Assembly: GCF_011927795.1 (NCBI RefSeq)
Contig: NZ_JAATJJ010000002.1
Span: 434,001 to 498,000, forward strand
Origin: Saonia flava
Lineage (GTDB): Bacteria > Bacteroidota > Bacteroidia > Flavobacteriales > Flavobacteriaceae
Reading direction: 5' to 3'
DNA: 64,000 nt
The notes under the pieces were generated by a model. The model saw only the letters and a program-made list of their open reading frames with translations, made no database searches and was not told where the DNA came from. This document shows, one piece after another, positions 17,759 through 25,759 of this stretch. How positions within the stretch are numbered: the stretch's first letter is position 1; the number at the start of each line of letters is the position of its first letter. The position numbers were made by a program, and so were the translations under genes.

Positions 17759-17977
17759 TTAAGCCAATTTAGCTTTGTTCGCCTTGGTATCGAAAGACAG
17801 TTCCTTTTTGATTTTGGAATTTTTGAACTTGTACAAACGAGCAACACTATTTTCTTTTACTTCAGAAACTTTCTCGGTCAATTCCACCGTATCAACTTTA
17901 ACTTCTTTTGCAGCATCTTGGGCTTGAGCGGCCATTCCAATAAAAAGAACAAAGATTAAAGTTAAAATAGTTTTCAT
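17759..17977 (-). CDS. Small secreted protein, MKTILTLIF family member 3
   Basis: 72 residues, almost identical to the product of the gene at 17261 (differences at residues 23 and 63 only). Same signal peptide, same KEVKVDTVELTEKV middle and same basic tail. The start at 17977 was chosen by homology. The product is expected in the periplasm or medium. The near identity of both the coding and upstream sequence means that the two copies are probably expressed together under the same control. Confidence 0.8.
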   Translation of the reverse strand: MKTILTLIFVLFIGMAAQAQDAAKEVKVDTVELTEKVSEVKENSVARLYKFKNSKIKKELSFDTKANKAKLA

Positions 17978-18256
17978 GACTTGTTGTTTTGTTTGTTGAT
18001 GTAAATTTATCCCACAACCAACACTCATTGAACCGGATGTAGGTGAATGGTAGGTCACTTTCGGTGAGTGGTATAAAAATTTATATAAGGCGAAAATTGG
18101 TTTGTCCCCTGTCTTTAAAGGGAAAATACGTTAATCGATATTATATGTATTTCATCGGCGACCCTTTTAAAAGTAAAATGTTGGGTCTACATAAAAGTTG
18201 AATACTAAAGTGCTTTGGGAAAATTCTATTTATTGACAAACTTGGGTTAGAAGCTA
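17759..18256. repeat. Tandem duplication, unit 2 (498 bp)
   Basis: Second copy of the 498-bp unit; see 17261-17758. The offset between the copies is constant at 498 across the gene, the leader and the distal spacer, so no net insertion or deletion separates the two. Confidence 0.85.
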
Positions 18257-18496
18257 TTAAGCCAATTTCACTTTGTTGTTCTTTGTAGTGAAAGATAATT
18301 CCTTTAAAACCTTAGAGTTTTTAAACTTGTATACTCTAGCAACAGAGTTTTCAGAAGTAATGGAAACGTTCTCGTAAGAAGTAGCAGTAACAATTGTCAT
18401 GGTAACAGTTTCTACTTTAGTTTCTAATTTACCGTCCTGTGCTTGAGAAGCAACTCCGATAAAAAGAACAAAGATTAAAGTTAAAATAGTTTTCAT
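18257..18496 (-). CDS. Small secreted protein, MKTILTLIF family member 4
   Basis: 79 residues. It has the same signal start MKTILTLIFVLFIG and cleavage zone ASQAQD, but a diverged middle rich in Thr/Val (VETVTMTIVTATSYENV). The conserved basic tail is ARVYKFKNSKVLKELSFTTK. The leader just upstream (tgacttgttgttttg, then atgtaaattta) is shared with the two preceding copies, so regulation is likely shared. The middle therefore evolves fast while both ends are constrained, which points to separate jobs for signal, variable centre and basic tail. Function unknown. Confidence 0.8.
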   Translation of the reverse strand: MKTILTLIFVLFIGVASQAQDGKLETKVETVTMTIVTATSYENVSITSENSVARVYKFKNSKVLKELSFTTKNNKVKLA

Positions 18497-18682
18497 GACT
18501 TGTTGTTTTGCTATGTAAATTTAACGCTAGATGGGTATAGGCACCCTTTTCAAATCGCTAAAAACCCCTTATTAATCGGTATCTGTTCGATTATCGGTTA
18601 AAGTGTGAAAATTACTCGACAAGGGTATTGAACACAAAAATCCGCTTACCGAAACTTTGTGTCTTTTATCGTTAAAAAAGAG

Positions 18683-19363
18683 CTAGATTTTTAGAAGAAA
18701 ATATGGATTGGGACAGTTAGAAGCATAATATCCCTTATTTTCCGTGGTACAAACCCCGGGATAATCGCCCATATATGTCTGGATATCCTTAATAATTTGA
18801 AAATGGAGATGGGGGGCATAATTTATATTTACATCTGGAGCACCCAAAGTCCCCAATACTTCACCCATGAAAAACTCCTTACCAACAAATAGCCCATCTA
18901 AAGATTCCAAAGATAAATGTCCATAGAGCGTATAAAACTGAGTATTCCCCAAAGAATGGACAAGAACAATAGTAGGACCATAGTCCCCTTTTATATTGTT
19001 ATTCTTAAAACTATGTACTTTTCCTTTAATGGGAGCGAGTACTTTTGTACCCGTCGGTGCCCAAAAATCGACTCCAAGGTGAATATTCCTAATTTCCTTG
19101 TCTTCCCCGGAAAAGTGTGAATTGGATGCATATAACCCTCTTTGTTCCAAATAACCACCATAAGCAACTAGGGCATCTCCCTGTTTTAATATAGAATCAA
19201 TATACGTTTGACAAACAGTAGGGTCTGCCATATCCATATTCTTTACTTCTATATTTTCAACTGATAAGTCCAGTAAGGTATATTTAGACAAGGAAATACC
19301 TTTATCCAAAATATGTATAGGTTCAGCAGAAAAGCAATTAAGGGTTCTCTCTAGAGATGTCAT
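18683..19363 (-). CDS. M23/LytM-type metallopeptidase without signal peptide
   Basis: 226 residues from the ATG at 19363; a TTG 24 bp upstream is less likely. The LytM zinc motifs are intact: HLGVDFWAPTGTKV (His and Asp ligands, about 100-113) and PHLHFQ (HxH, about 188-193). The family normally cleaves peptide cross-links of peptidoglycan. No signal peptide, lipobox or membrane helix is visible at the N-terminus, so the protein either stays in the cytoplasm or leaves by another route. The cysteine-bearing end GVCTTENKG...NCPNP is shared with unusual Bacteroidetes M23 proteins to my knowledge. Monocistronic and divergent from msrA. Confidence 0.85.
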   Translation of the reverse strand: MTSLERTLNCFSAEPIHILDKGISLSKYTLLDLSVENIEVKNMDMADPTVCQTYIDSILKQGDALVAYGGYLEQRGLYASNSHFSGEDKEIRNIHLGVDFWAPTGTKVLAPIKGKVHSFKNNNIKGDYGPTIVLVHSLGNTQFYTLYGHLSLESLDGLFVGKEFFMGEVLGTLGAPDVNINYAPHLHFQIIKDIQTYMGDYPGVCTTENKGYYASNCPNPYFLLKI

Positions 19364-19498
19364 TACTATTATATGTTCAAAATACAAATTGAAATTAGAA
19401 CTAAAATACCCATTTCAACAAAAATTCTGTTAACATCTTTTTATCCCCTTTCATTGTAAGGATTTATACTTTATCAATACTAACCTAAAAAATTCGAG

Positions 19499-20167
19499 AT
19501 GAATTTACTCAAAACATCTATTCTTTTACTCACAATTATAACATCAATAAATTGTAAGCCCAAGGAAGCTGAAAAAAACAAAATATCTGTAAAAATAGAT
19601 AGAACTGTAGCATTTAATTTGCAAGAATACGAAACTGCATATTTTGCGAGTGGTTGTTTTTGGTGTGTGGAAGCTGTTTTTGAAAGTGTGGAAGGAGTAA
19701 CCGAAGTAATCTCTGGTTATTCCGGTGGCACAGAAGAATACCCAACATATGAGGAGGTCGGTTACGGCAGGACTACCCATGCAGAGGCTGTAGAAGTATA
19801 TTATGATCCAAAAATAATTTCTTTTAAAACCCTTGTTCAGGTATTTTTTGGCTCTCATGATCCTACAACATTAAACCGGCAAGGACCGGATAGAGGTACT
19901 CAATATCGTTCAATAGCCTTCTATAAAAATGATGAAGAAAAGAAAATCATAGAAGAGTATATTGGTAAATTGACAGCTGATAAGGTTTACGATGACCCAA
20001 TTATAACTCAGGTTGTTCCATTTAGGGTATTCTATAATGCCGAAGATTACCATCAGGATTATGAAAAAAGACACCCCAATAATCCATACATTAGAAACGT
20101 ATCCATTCCCCGATTGAAAAAATTTCAGAAAAAATTTCCTATGCTATTGAAAAAGGAAGCCCATTGA
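19499..20167 (+). CDS. msrA: Peptide-methionine (S)-S-oxide reductase MsrA, lipoprotein form
   Basis: 222 residues. Reduces methionine-S-sulfoxide in proteins. The catalytic motif GCFWC is at 52-56, followed by GVTEVISGYSGG, the Glu/Asp of the active site region, and HDPTTLNRQGPDRGTQYRS. A signal with lipobox SINC (Cys19) predicts anchoring in the envelope, so it would repair oxidised periplasmic proteins. MsrA alone is present: no MsrB domain is fused. A strong terminator follows. Confidence 0.96.
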   Translation: MNLLKTSILLLTIITSINCKPKEAEKNKISVKIDRTVAFNLQEYETAYFASGCFWCVEAVFESVEGVTEVISGYSGGTEEYPTYEEVGYGRTTHAEAVEVYYDPKIISFKTLVQVFFGSHDPTTLNRQGPDRGTQYRSIAFYKNDEEKKIIEEYIGKLTADKVYDDPIITQVVPFRVFYNAEDYHQDYEKRHPNNPYIRNVSIPRLKKFQKKFPMLLKKEAH

Positions 20168-20191
20168 TTCGCTAGTTACAACCAATGGTGC

Positions 20192-20221
20192 AAAAAGCGA
20201 CTCACGTGAGTCGCTTTTTTT
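20192..20221 (+). terminator. Terminator after msrA
   Basis: Perfect 14-bp inverted repeat (AAAAAGCGACTCAC at 20192-20205 with its complement at 20206-20219) followed by T residues. The A and T flanks make it potentially bidirectional. Confidence 0.9.
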
Positions 20222-20276
20222 ATGTCCTTCATTTTAGACTGTCTCTTTATAAATCAATATATTTAATGGTTCTAAT

Positions 20277-21074
20277 ATGAAAATAATGAAAAAATCTACT
20301 GTCTTTTCTAGTCTATTCCTATTGACCCTTTTTATTGTAAGTTGTCGGGATACACCAAAAGAGAACAAGAAAACTTCAGCAGAATCAATGTTAATTGATA
20401 ACAAACTGACCCAAAATGAAGAAGAAAATGGTTGGAAACTCCTATGGGACGGAAAAACCACTAAAGGATGGCGAGGAGGAAAATTGAACCATTTCCCAGA
20501 AAAAGGATGGGAAATAAAAAATGGGGAGCTTATTGTACTTTCCACGGGAGGTGCAGAATCTGCAGCAGGAGGCGATATTGTAACCACAGAACAATATGGG
20601 GATTTCGAACTTAAGGTCGATTTTAAAATTACCGAGGGTGCCAATAGTGGCATTAAGTATTATGTAAACACAGACCTCAACAAGGGAGAGGGCTCTTCCA
20701 TTGGGTTGGAATACCAAATTTTGGATGACCTACACCATCCAGATGCAAAATTGGGCAACCATGAGGGCAGTCGAACTTTGGCATCAGTCTACGATTTAAT
20801 TAAGGCGGACAACAACAAACCCTTTAATGGCATAGGAGAATGGAACACCGCATATATTTTATCTAAAAACAACCATGTAGAACATTGGCTCAATGGAACA
20901 AAAGTTCTGGAATATGAGCGAAAAAGTGATGAATATCTCAAGCTTGTATCAGAAAGTAAATACAAAGTATGGCCAAATTTTGGAGAGGCAAATAAAGGAC
21001 ATATTTTATTACAAGACCATGGGGACAATGTATTTTTCAAGAATATTAAAATAAAACCAATAACAAACCAATAA
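20277..21074 (+). CDS. DUF1080 lipoprotein (3-keto-disaccharide hydrolase family), copy 1
   Basis: 265 residues with lipobox IVSC near residue 22. The core has the DUF1080 beta-sandwich signatures: [54 protein letters not shown] and EYQILDD. DUF1080 proteins have been linked to hydrolysis or lyase cleavage of 3-keto-glycosides after oxidation by a Gfo/Idh/MocA enzyme. The next gene, 2 bp downstream, encodes exactly such an oxidoreductase with a Tat signal, so the two probably act together in the periplasm on glycans or glycosides. A second DUF1080 gene lies at 55246. Confidence 0.92.
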   Translation: MKIMKKSTVFSSLFLLTLFIVSCRDTPKENKKTSAESMLIDNKLTQNEEENGWKLLWDGKTTKGWRGGKLNHFPEKGWEIKNGELIVLSTGGAESAAGGDIVTTEQYGDFELKVDFKITEGANSGIKYYVNTDLNKGEGSSIGLEYQILDDLHHPDAKLGNHEGSRTLASVYDLIKADNNKPFNGIGEWNTAYILSKNNHVEHWLNGTKVLEYERKSDEYLKLVSESKYKVWPNFGEANKGHILLQDHGDNVFFKNIKIKPITNQ

Positions 21075-21076
21075 AC

Positions 21077-22405
21077 ATGACAACAAGAAGAAGTTTTTTA
21101 AAAAAGGCCACTGCAGGAACGGCTGCCGTAAGTTTAAGTGGGCTTGTTTTCCCTGAAACGGCATATGGAAATATTTTATGGGCAAATGAACAGATACAGG
21201 TTGCAGTTATTGGTGTAAGAAGTCGTGGCAAGGCGCATTGCATGGCCATTAATGCCTATCCCAATGCTAAAATTATTTATAGTTGTGATGTTGACGATGT
21301 TATTCTTGAAGAGCACAATGCTTGGTGTGAAGAAAACATGGGATATGTTCCCAAAGTAGAAAAAGACTTTAGAAAGGTCCTAGACGACAAGGATGTGGAT
21401 GCCATATTTATTGCGACACCCGAGCATTTGCATGCTCCAATAGCCATTTGGGGATTGCAGGCGGGCAAACATGTCTATGTAGAAAAACCATGTAGCCATA
21501 ATCCACATGAAAATGAGCTTTTGGTAGCTGCCCAAAAAAAATACAATAAGAAAGTACAAATGGGAAACCAGCAACGCTCTGCCCCTACTTCTATAAACGC
21601 CATTAAGGATATTCGGGACGGAATTATTGGTGAGGTCTATAAAGGAGAATGTTATTATTCCAATAATCGTGGTTCCATGGGCAAAGGCAAGGTGGTCGAT
21701 GTTCCCAATACATTGGATTGGGATCTTTGGCAAGGTCCTGCCCCAAGACAAAAATATAAAGACAACATACATCCTTATAATTGGCATTGGATACGGGATT
21801 GGGGAACAGGGGAAGTACATAACAATGGTACCCATGAAATTGATATTTGCCGTTGGGCCCTAAATGTAGACCTTCCAGAAAGTGTAACTTCTTTTGGTGG
21901 GAAATATGCCTATGATGATGATTGGCAATATCCAGATAACCAACAAGTGACTTTCTCTTTTAAGAAAAATAAGTTCATTACCTGGACAGGGCACAGCCGA
22001 GGAATCTTGAAACCATCAAGACCAGGGCGTGGAGCTGTTCTATATGGAAGCAAGGGAACCATTGAGTTGGACCGAAACTATTATAAATTGTACGACTTGG
22101 GGGGTAATGCCTTAAAATTTGAATTTGAGAAAGGTTCAAGTGAAACTACAGGTTCTAGAGGCGAAGGTCTTTTGGATGTTTACCACGTTGCCAATTTCTT
22201 TGATTCAATAAAAACAGATATTAAGTTGAACGCTCCCATTGCAGATGGTAGTATTTCTACTATGCTCTGTCATCTTGGAAACATGGCTCAAGATGCAGGA
22301 GAAACTTTAAAAGTGGATACTGCAACTGGAAAAATAATGAACAATGATAAAGCAATGGCTAGCTGGAAACGTGAATATGAAAAAGGCTGGGAGCCCAAAT
22401 TGTAG
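21077..22405 (+). CDS. Tat-exported Gfo/Idh/MocA oxidoreductase
   Basis: 442 residues. Twin-arginine signal TTRRSFLKKATAGTAAVSLS at the N-terminus. A Rossmann domain follows, with QVAVIGVRSRGKAHCMAI (near 38-55) where the usual GxGxxG is relaxed to GVRSRG, then FIATPEHLHAPIAIWGLQAG and the EKP motif YVEKPCSHNPHENELL with the catalytic-region Lys-Pro. The C-terminal alpha/beta domain contains GTGEVHNNGTHEIDICRWAL. Because it is exported folded, NAD(H) is likely bound before Tat export. Operon with the DUF1080 lipoprotein 2 bp upstream, consistent with oxidising a sugar to the 3-keto form that DUF1080 then cleaves. Confidence 0.93.
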   Translation: MTTRRSFLKKATAGTAAVSLSGLVFPETAYGNILWANEQIQVAVIGVRSRGKAHCMAINAYPNAKIIYSCDVDDVILEEHNAWCEENMGYVPKVEKDFRKVLDDKDVDAIFIATPEHLHAPIAIWGLQAGKHVYVEKPCSHNPHENELLVAAQKKYNKKVQMGNQQRSAPTSINAIKDIRDGIIGEVYKGECYYSNNRGSMGKGKVVDVPNTLDWDLWQGPAPRQKYKDNIHPYNWHWIRDWGTGEVHNNGTHEIDICRWALNVDLPESVTSFGGKYAYDDDWQYPDNQQVTFSFKKNKFITWTGHSRGILKPSRPGRGAVLYGSKGTIELDRNYYKLYDLGGNALKFEFEKGSSETTGSRGEGLLDVYHVANFFDSIKTDIKLNAPIADGSISTMLCHLGNMAQDAGETLKVDTATGKIMNNDKAMASWKREYEKGWEPKL

Positions 22406-22442
22406 GTGTTAGGAAGTACTTCTATTTGGGATTTTAAAGTAA

Positions 22443-23933
22443 TTATTTATCTAATACTACTTTGCTATATTTAGAACTGATGACTATAGATTTATTGGTA
22501 TCTCCACTAATATGATACCCTTTATTTACAGTTGTATTGTTCTTTTTGGTTCTATTCAAAGTAAGAACCGTAGGCGCTATTAAATTTGACCCCGTACCTG
22601 TTACAGTAATAGCAAATGGAGCAGATGGCATGTTACATTTTACCTCTCCGTGTTCTACAGAAATATTCATATTCTTAAACCCATTGGAAACAGAGTTTAT
22701 TACCAAAGACCCCAAATTGTTCTTTATAAATGCAGTATGAAGCAATTCGTCAATAGTGATATTAGATGATATACCGCTCATATTCAAATCCTTTACCTGT
22801 TTTAAATTCACATATTCAGAATAATCAGCTTTTAGCTTGCCATGGTTCCATTTTTGAATGCTTACAGGTGAGTAAGATGCATTTATAATAGTTGCGTTCC
22901 CATCAATGGTAGCACCAAGCAACCTTGAATAAGTCAAGGTTGCATTGATGTTTTTTGTGTTTTCTGCCAATTTTACTTCTCCGTGCCTCACATTCATTTT
23001 TAACTTAACGGACTTTGGCATTTTAATCTTAATGGTTTTTTTGACCTTATAATTTTTTTTCTCCCCATCAGACGAAAAGTAAAAAATGCTTGGATGGCTA
23101 TCCTCATTATTATCCCTAGAAATAAAAAAACTTCTTTGAACATTTCGCAAAGCCTGTTGCTGTTCCCTCATAGCATCCCTTTGAACCATCATTTCATCTC
23201 TACGGGCTTCCATCTCATCTCTTCTTAACTCTAAAGCTTCCCTACGTTTTTCCATTTCCTCTTCTCTCTTCTCCCTCATTTCATCACGGCGAATTTCCAG
23301 CTCTTCTCTTTTCTCATCCATTCTTTCACTCCACTCTTCCATCTTCTTTTGATAATCCTCATCAAAGCTTTTGTCAAATTCTTTTTTCCACTTTTTTAAA
23401 TATTTATCTCCATCTTTTTTATAGGCCTTATAATCAAACTTAGCCATAGGGGGCATAGCAGGTAATGGAGGCATAGGAGCTATTTCGGCCAATTCCATTA
23501 CTTCAGCTATTTCTGGCATTTCAGAAAGCTCGGGAATATCCAATAAAAAATGCTCCATATTGGGGATTTCAATATCAAAATCTCCCCAATCGTTATTTGC
23601 ACTTGTAAAAATTGTTGAAGGTGTATTTTTAGTACTTATTTCAATAGTGCTGCTACTGCCCATTATTTTTAAAGGATTGTTCTCAAAATATTTTTTGGCT
23701 TCTTCAGCGGTAGCACCTTCCAATTCTATAGTGGCCTCCACTAGAACCTCATTTTTATCCCACGTTTCAAACTCAATATCCACATGTGAAGTATTAATGT
23801 TTACCACTGCTTCCTCACCTACCTTAAAGGTTTCTTTAAATGTCTTGCTTTCTTTTTGTCCATAAACTCCTAGGGCAAAAAAGAATAGAAGAATAGGAAC
23901 CGATTTAAATAGTACTTGTCTCAATTTGCTCAT
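22443..23933 (-). CDS. Exported coiled-coil protein of the sigma-factor operon (DUF4097-like)
   Basis: 496 residues with a signal peptide (FKSVPILLFFFALGVYGQ). Residues about 35-110 and 310-490 look like repeated beta-strand adhesin-type sequence (short NINT/ITIDELL/NMSGISSNITI stretches) as in DUF4097. The middle (about 150-280) is proline/methionine-rich and then an extremely charged Glu/Arg/Met helix with the repeat LELRRDEMxxRRDEM, a likely coiled coil. It overlaps the anti-sigma gene by 29 bp and ends a three-gene operon. It is probably an envelope sensor or effector controlled by, or controlling, the ECF sigma factor. Exact role unknown. Confidence 0.8.
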   Translation of the reverse strand: MSKLRQVLFKSVPILLFFFALGVYGQKESKTFKETFKVGEEAVVNINTSHVDIEFETWDKNEVLVEATIELEGATAEEAKKYFENNPLKIMGSSSTIEISTKNTPSTIFTSANNDWGDFDIEIPNMEHFLLDIPELSEMPEIAEVMELAEIAPMPPLPAMPPMAKFDYKAYKKDGDKYLKKWKKEFDKSFDEDYQKKMEEWSERMDEKREELEIRRDEMREKREEEMEKRREALELRRDEMEARRDEMMVQRDAMREQQQALRNVQRSFFISRDNNEDSHPSIFYFSSDGEKKNYKVKKTIKIKMPKSVKLKMNVRHGEVKLAENTKNINATLTYSRLLGATIDGNATIINASYSPVSIQKWNHGKLKADYSEYVNLKQVKDLNMSGISSNITIDELLHTAFIKNNLGSLVINSVSNGFKNMNISVEHGEVKCNMPSAPFAITVTGTGSNLIAPTVLTLNRTKKNNTTVNKGYHISGDTNKSIVISSKYSKVVLDK

Positions 23934-24489
23934 TTTTTGATTTTTTTAATTGATTTAATTCACTTTTTAATTTCTGTAATAATTGCAACCGTAATTGCAA
24001 ATTCTTAATCAATGCAGATATAGTCTGATCATTGGGGCCTATATCATTTAACTCAAGATTCAATATCTCATAGGCATCATTTAGTTCCTCCAAACGCTCC
24101 ATAAAACTGTCTACCATATCCTTATTTTCATAAGAAAGTTCCAATTTGGACAGCTCTATATTGATATTGGTAACATAATAATTCTCTACTTTTTTTAGGT
24201 CCGGAGACAAATCCCCAAGGGAAAAATCACTTCTTTCTGTATTCCCTTTATCCACAACTGTGGTAGGTGTAGGTATTGCATCATTCCCTCCTTTATTAAG
24301 CATATAAGCGCCAATACTTATCAAAACAAGTAATGAAGCCGCAATTTTTAGCCAAAAGAAGGAATGTCCCTTCGTTCTTGGAAGTTCTTTGTCCAAAAGT
24401 TTCAGAAAACGTGCCTCATGCCCTTCTTTCATAGGAAACCTATCCTTTTCTCTTTTTTGCCTTAACAATTCTCTAAGATCCTGTGCCAT
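23905..24489 (-). CDS. Putative membrane anti-sigma factor
   Basis: 194 residues. A short cytoplasmic N-terminus (about 1-40, charged, with LRELLRQKREKDRF) is followed by a single membrane helix (about 45-63, FFWLKIAASLLVLISIGAYML). A periplasmic, probably helical domain rich in Leu/Asn/Glu makes up the rest, with a C-terminal amphipathic stretch of the form LIKNLQLRLQLLQKLKSEL. It overlaps the sigma gene by 17 bp and the DUF4097-like gene by 29 bp, so the three proteins are made in linked amounts. Topology and position fit an anti-sigma factor, although no canonical zinc anti-sigma motif is visible. Confidence 0.7.
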   Translation of the reverse strand: MAQDLRELLRQKREKDRFPMKEGHEARFLKLLDKELPRTKGHSFFWLKIAASLLVLISIGAYMLNKGGNDAIPTPTTVVDKGNTERSDFSLGDLSPDLKKVENYYVTNINIELSKLELSYENKDMVDSFMERLEELNDAYEILNLELNDIGPNDQTISALIKNLQLRLQLLQKLKSELNQLKKSKNEQIETSTI

Positions 24490-25015
24490 AATTTTTCTTT
24501 TTTAGAGATTCCCTTAAATGTCCTTTTCCACGTAATAACCTTGTACGGCATGTATTTTCTGTAAGGTTTAAAATTTGGGATATTTCACTGTGATCATATC
24601 CTTCAACCAAAAACAATTGTACAACGTGTTTGTACTTTTCTGGCAAACCTTCAATTTCTGACAATACCTCATCTACCGAAACCCCATCATCTATAGTCCA
24701 GTCATCATCTTCCGCCACTTGCATATACGTTTCATCCAGTTCCACCATTTTCTCATGTTTGGATTTTAAAAAATCCAGACTTTTATTAATTACTATTCGT
24801 TTTAACCACGCTCCAAAGGTTACCTCCCCTTTAAACTGATGTATTTTTTGAAATGCCTTTACAAAAGATTCCTGCAATACATCTTCAGCATCGTCTTCGT
24901 TTTTCAAAAAGCGCATAGCAACGCAATACATACCATCACAGTATTGTCTGTATAGCTTTACTTGAGCTTTACGGTTGTTAGCCTTGCACTGTTCTACTAA
25001 TTCAATTTGAAACAT
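24473..25015 (-). CDS. RNA polymerase ECF-type sigma factor
   Basis: 180 residues. Region 2 is clear (DAEDVLQESFVKAFQKIHQFKG, about 41-62, then FGAWLKRIVINKSLDFLKSKH). Region 4 HTH lies in LPEKYKHVVQLFLVEGYDHSEISQILNLTENTCRTRLLRG (quoted in parts: LPEKYKHVVQLFLVEGYDHS, then EISQILNLTENTCRTRL). The acidic linker between the domains (AEDDDWTIDDGVSVDE) is long. It heads a three-gene operon with a putative anti-sigma factor and an exported coiled-coil protein. A perfect 14-bp palindrome lies 32 bp before the start codon. Likely an envelope-stress type regulator. Confidence 0.93.
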   Translation of the reverse strand: MFQIELVEQCKANNRKAQVKLYRQYCDGMYCVAMRFLKNEDDAEDVLQESFVKAFQKIHQFKGEVTFGAWLKRIVINKSLDFLKSKHEKMVELDETYMQVAEDDDWTIDDGVSVDEVLSEIEGLPEKYKHVVQLFLVEGYDHSEISQILNLTENTCRTRLLRGKGHLRESLKKKNYGTGS

Positions 25016-25047
25016 CTAGCCGTTTCATTCTTTGGTTATTGTTGTTT

Positions 25048-25061
25048 GTCCTTATAAGGAC
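25048..25061. promoter_or_regulatory. 14-bp perfect palindrome upstream of ECF sigma gene
   Basis: GTCCTTATAAGGAC at 25048-25061, 32 bp before the sigma factor start and in the divergent region shared with the DUF2911 gene. A perfect dyad of this length is a good candidate operator, but no matching protein was identified. It might also act as a small hairpin in the 5' leader. Confidence 0.4.
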
Positions 25062-25196
25062 GATAAAAAAAAATCAATGTTTCAAAAAAAATTACAACCT
25101 ACTGGGTAATGTCTAGAAACCATGGGGGATAAATCTGCTATTAAAAATAGGTTTTGTAATTTAGAAGTAGTAAAATTTCAAAAAAAAACAAACATC

Positions 25197-25757
25197 ATGA
25201 AATATCTAAAATGGACACTTATTGTTCTGGCGGTACTTATCCTACTTGTAGTTTTTGTGGGCATGCCCTATGCGCAAAAACAAACCAAGGTACATAGTCC
25301 TGAAACAACATCCGTCTATGCAAAAAAGGGGATAGATTTAGCGGTAAAATATTCCAGTCCCCATAAAAAAGGACGTGTTATATTTGGAGAATTAGTGCCC
25401 TATGACGTAGTTTGGAGAACAGGTGCAAATGAACCTACTACATTTACTACCAAAACCAACATAAAAATTATTGACAAAGATTTACCAGCTGGAACCTATT
25501 CTTTATGGACAAGACCAAAAAAGGACAGTTGGGACATTATGTTTAATTCTGAAGTGCCAGATTGGGGCGTTACAATTATGAGCGGTGGAAAAAAAACCAC
25601 TAGGAACCCAGAAACAGATGTGGTGCAAATTGAAGTGCCCGTAGAAACTTTACAGGAATCCGTTGAAAGCTTCACCATACGTTTTGATGAATATGAAGAA
25701 TTATACCTTATCCTGTCATGGGATAAGACCAAAGTAAGCATTCCCATTAACAAATAA
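25197..25757 (+). CDS. DUF2911 family exported protein
   Basis: 186 residues from the ATG at 25197, which directly starts a hydrophobic N-terminal segment (MKYLKWTLIVLAVLILLVVF). The upstream ATG at 25122 would place this helix internally. The mature part has the DUF2911 pattern: YSSPHKKGRVIFGELVPYDV, WRTGANEPTTFTT, LPAGTYSLWTRP, PDWGV. DUF2911 proteins are predicted beta-rich, envelope-located and of unknown function. The helix has no clear cleavage site, so it may stay as an N-terminal anchor. The gene is 2 bp upstream of meaB, probably co-transcribed, with no obvious functional link. Confidence 0.88.
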   Translation: MKYLKWTLIVLAVLILLVVFVGMPYAQKQTKVHSPETTSVYAKKGIDLAVKYSSPHKKGRVIFGELVPYDVVWRTGANEPTTFTTKTNIKIIDKDLPAGTYSLWTRPKKDSWDIMFNSEVPDWGVTIMSGGKKTTRNPETDVVQIEVPVETLQESVESFTIRFDEYEELYLILSWDKTKVSIPINK

Positions 25758-25759
25758 AC

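Noticed and set aside
18632-18662. Inverted repeat ACACAAA/TTTGTGT as a terminator
   Set aside because: Only 7 bp with a 17-base loop and no clear T tract in the direction of the M23 gene; too weak to call.
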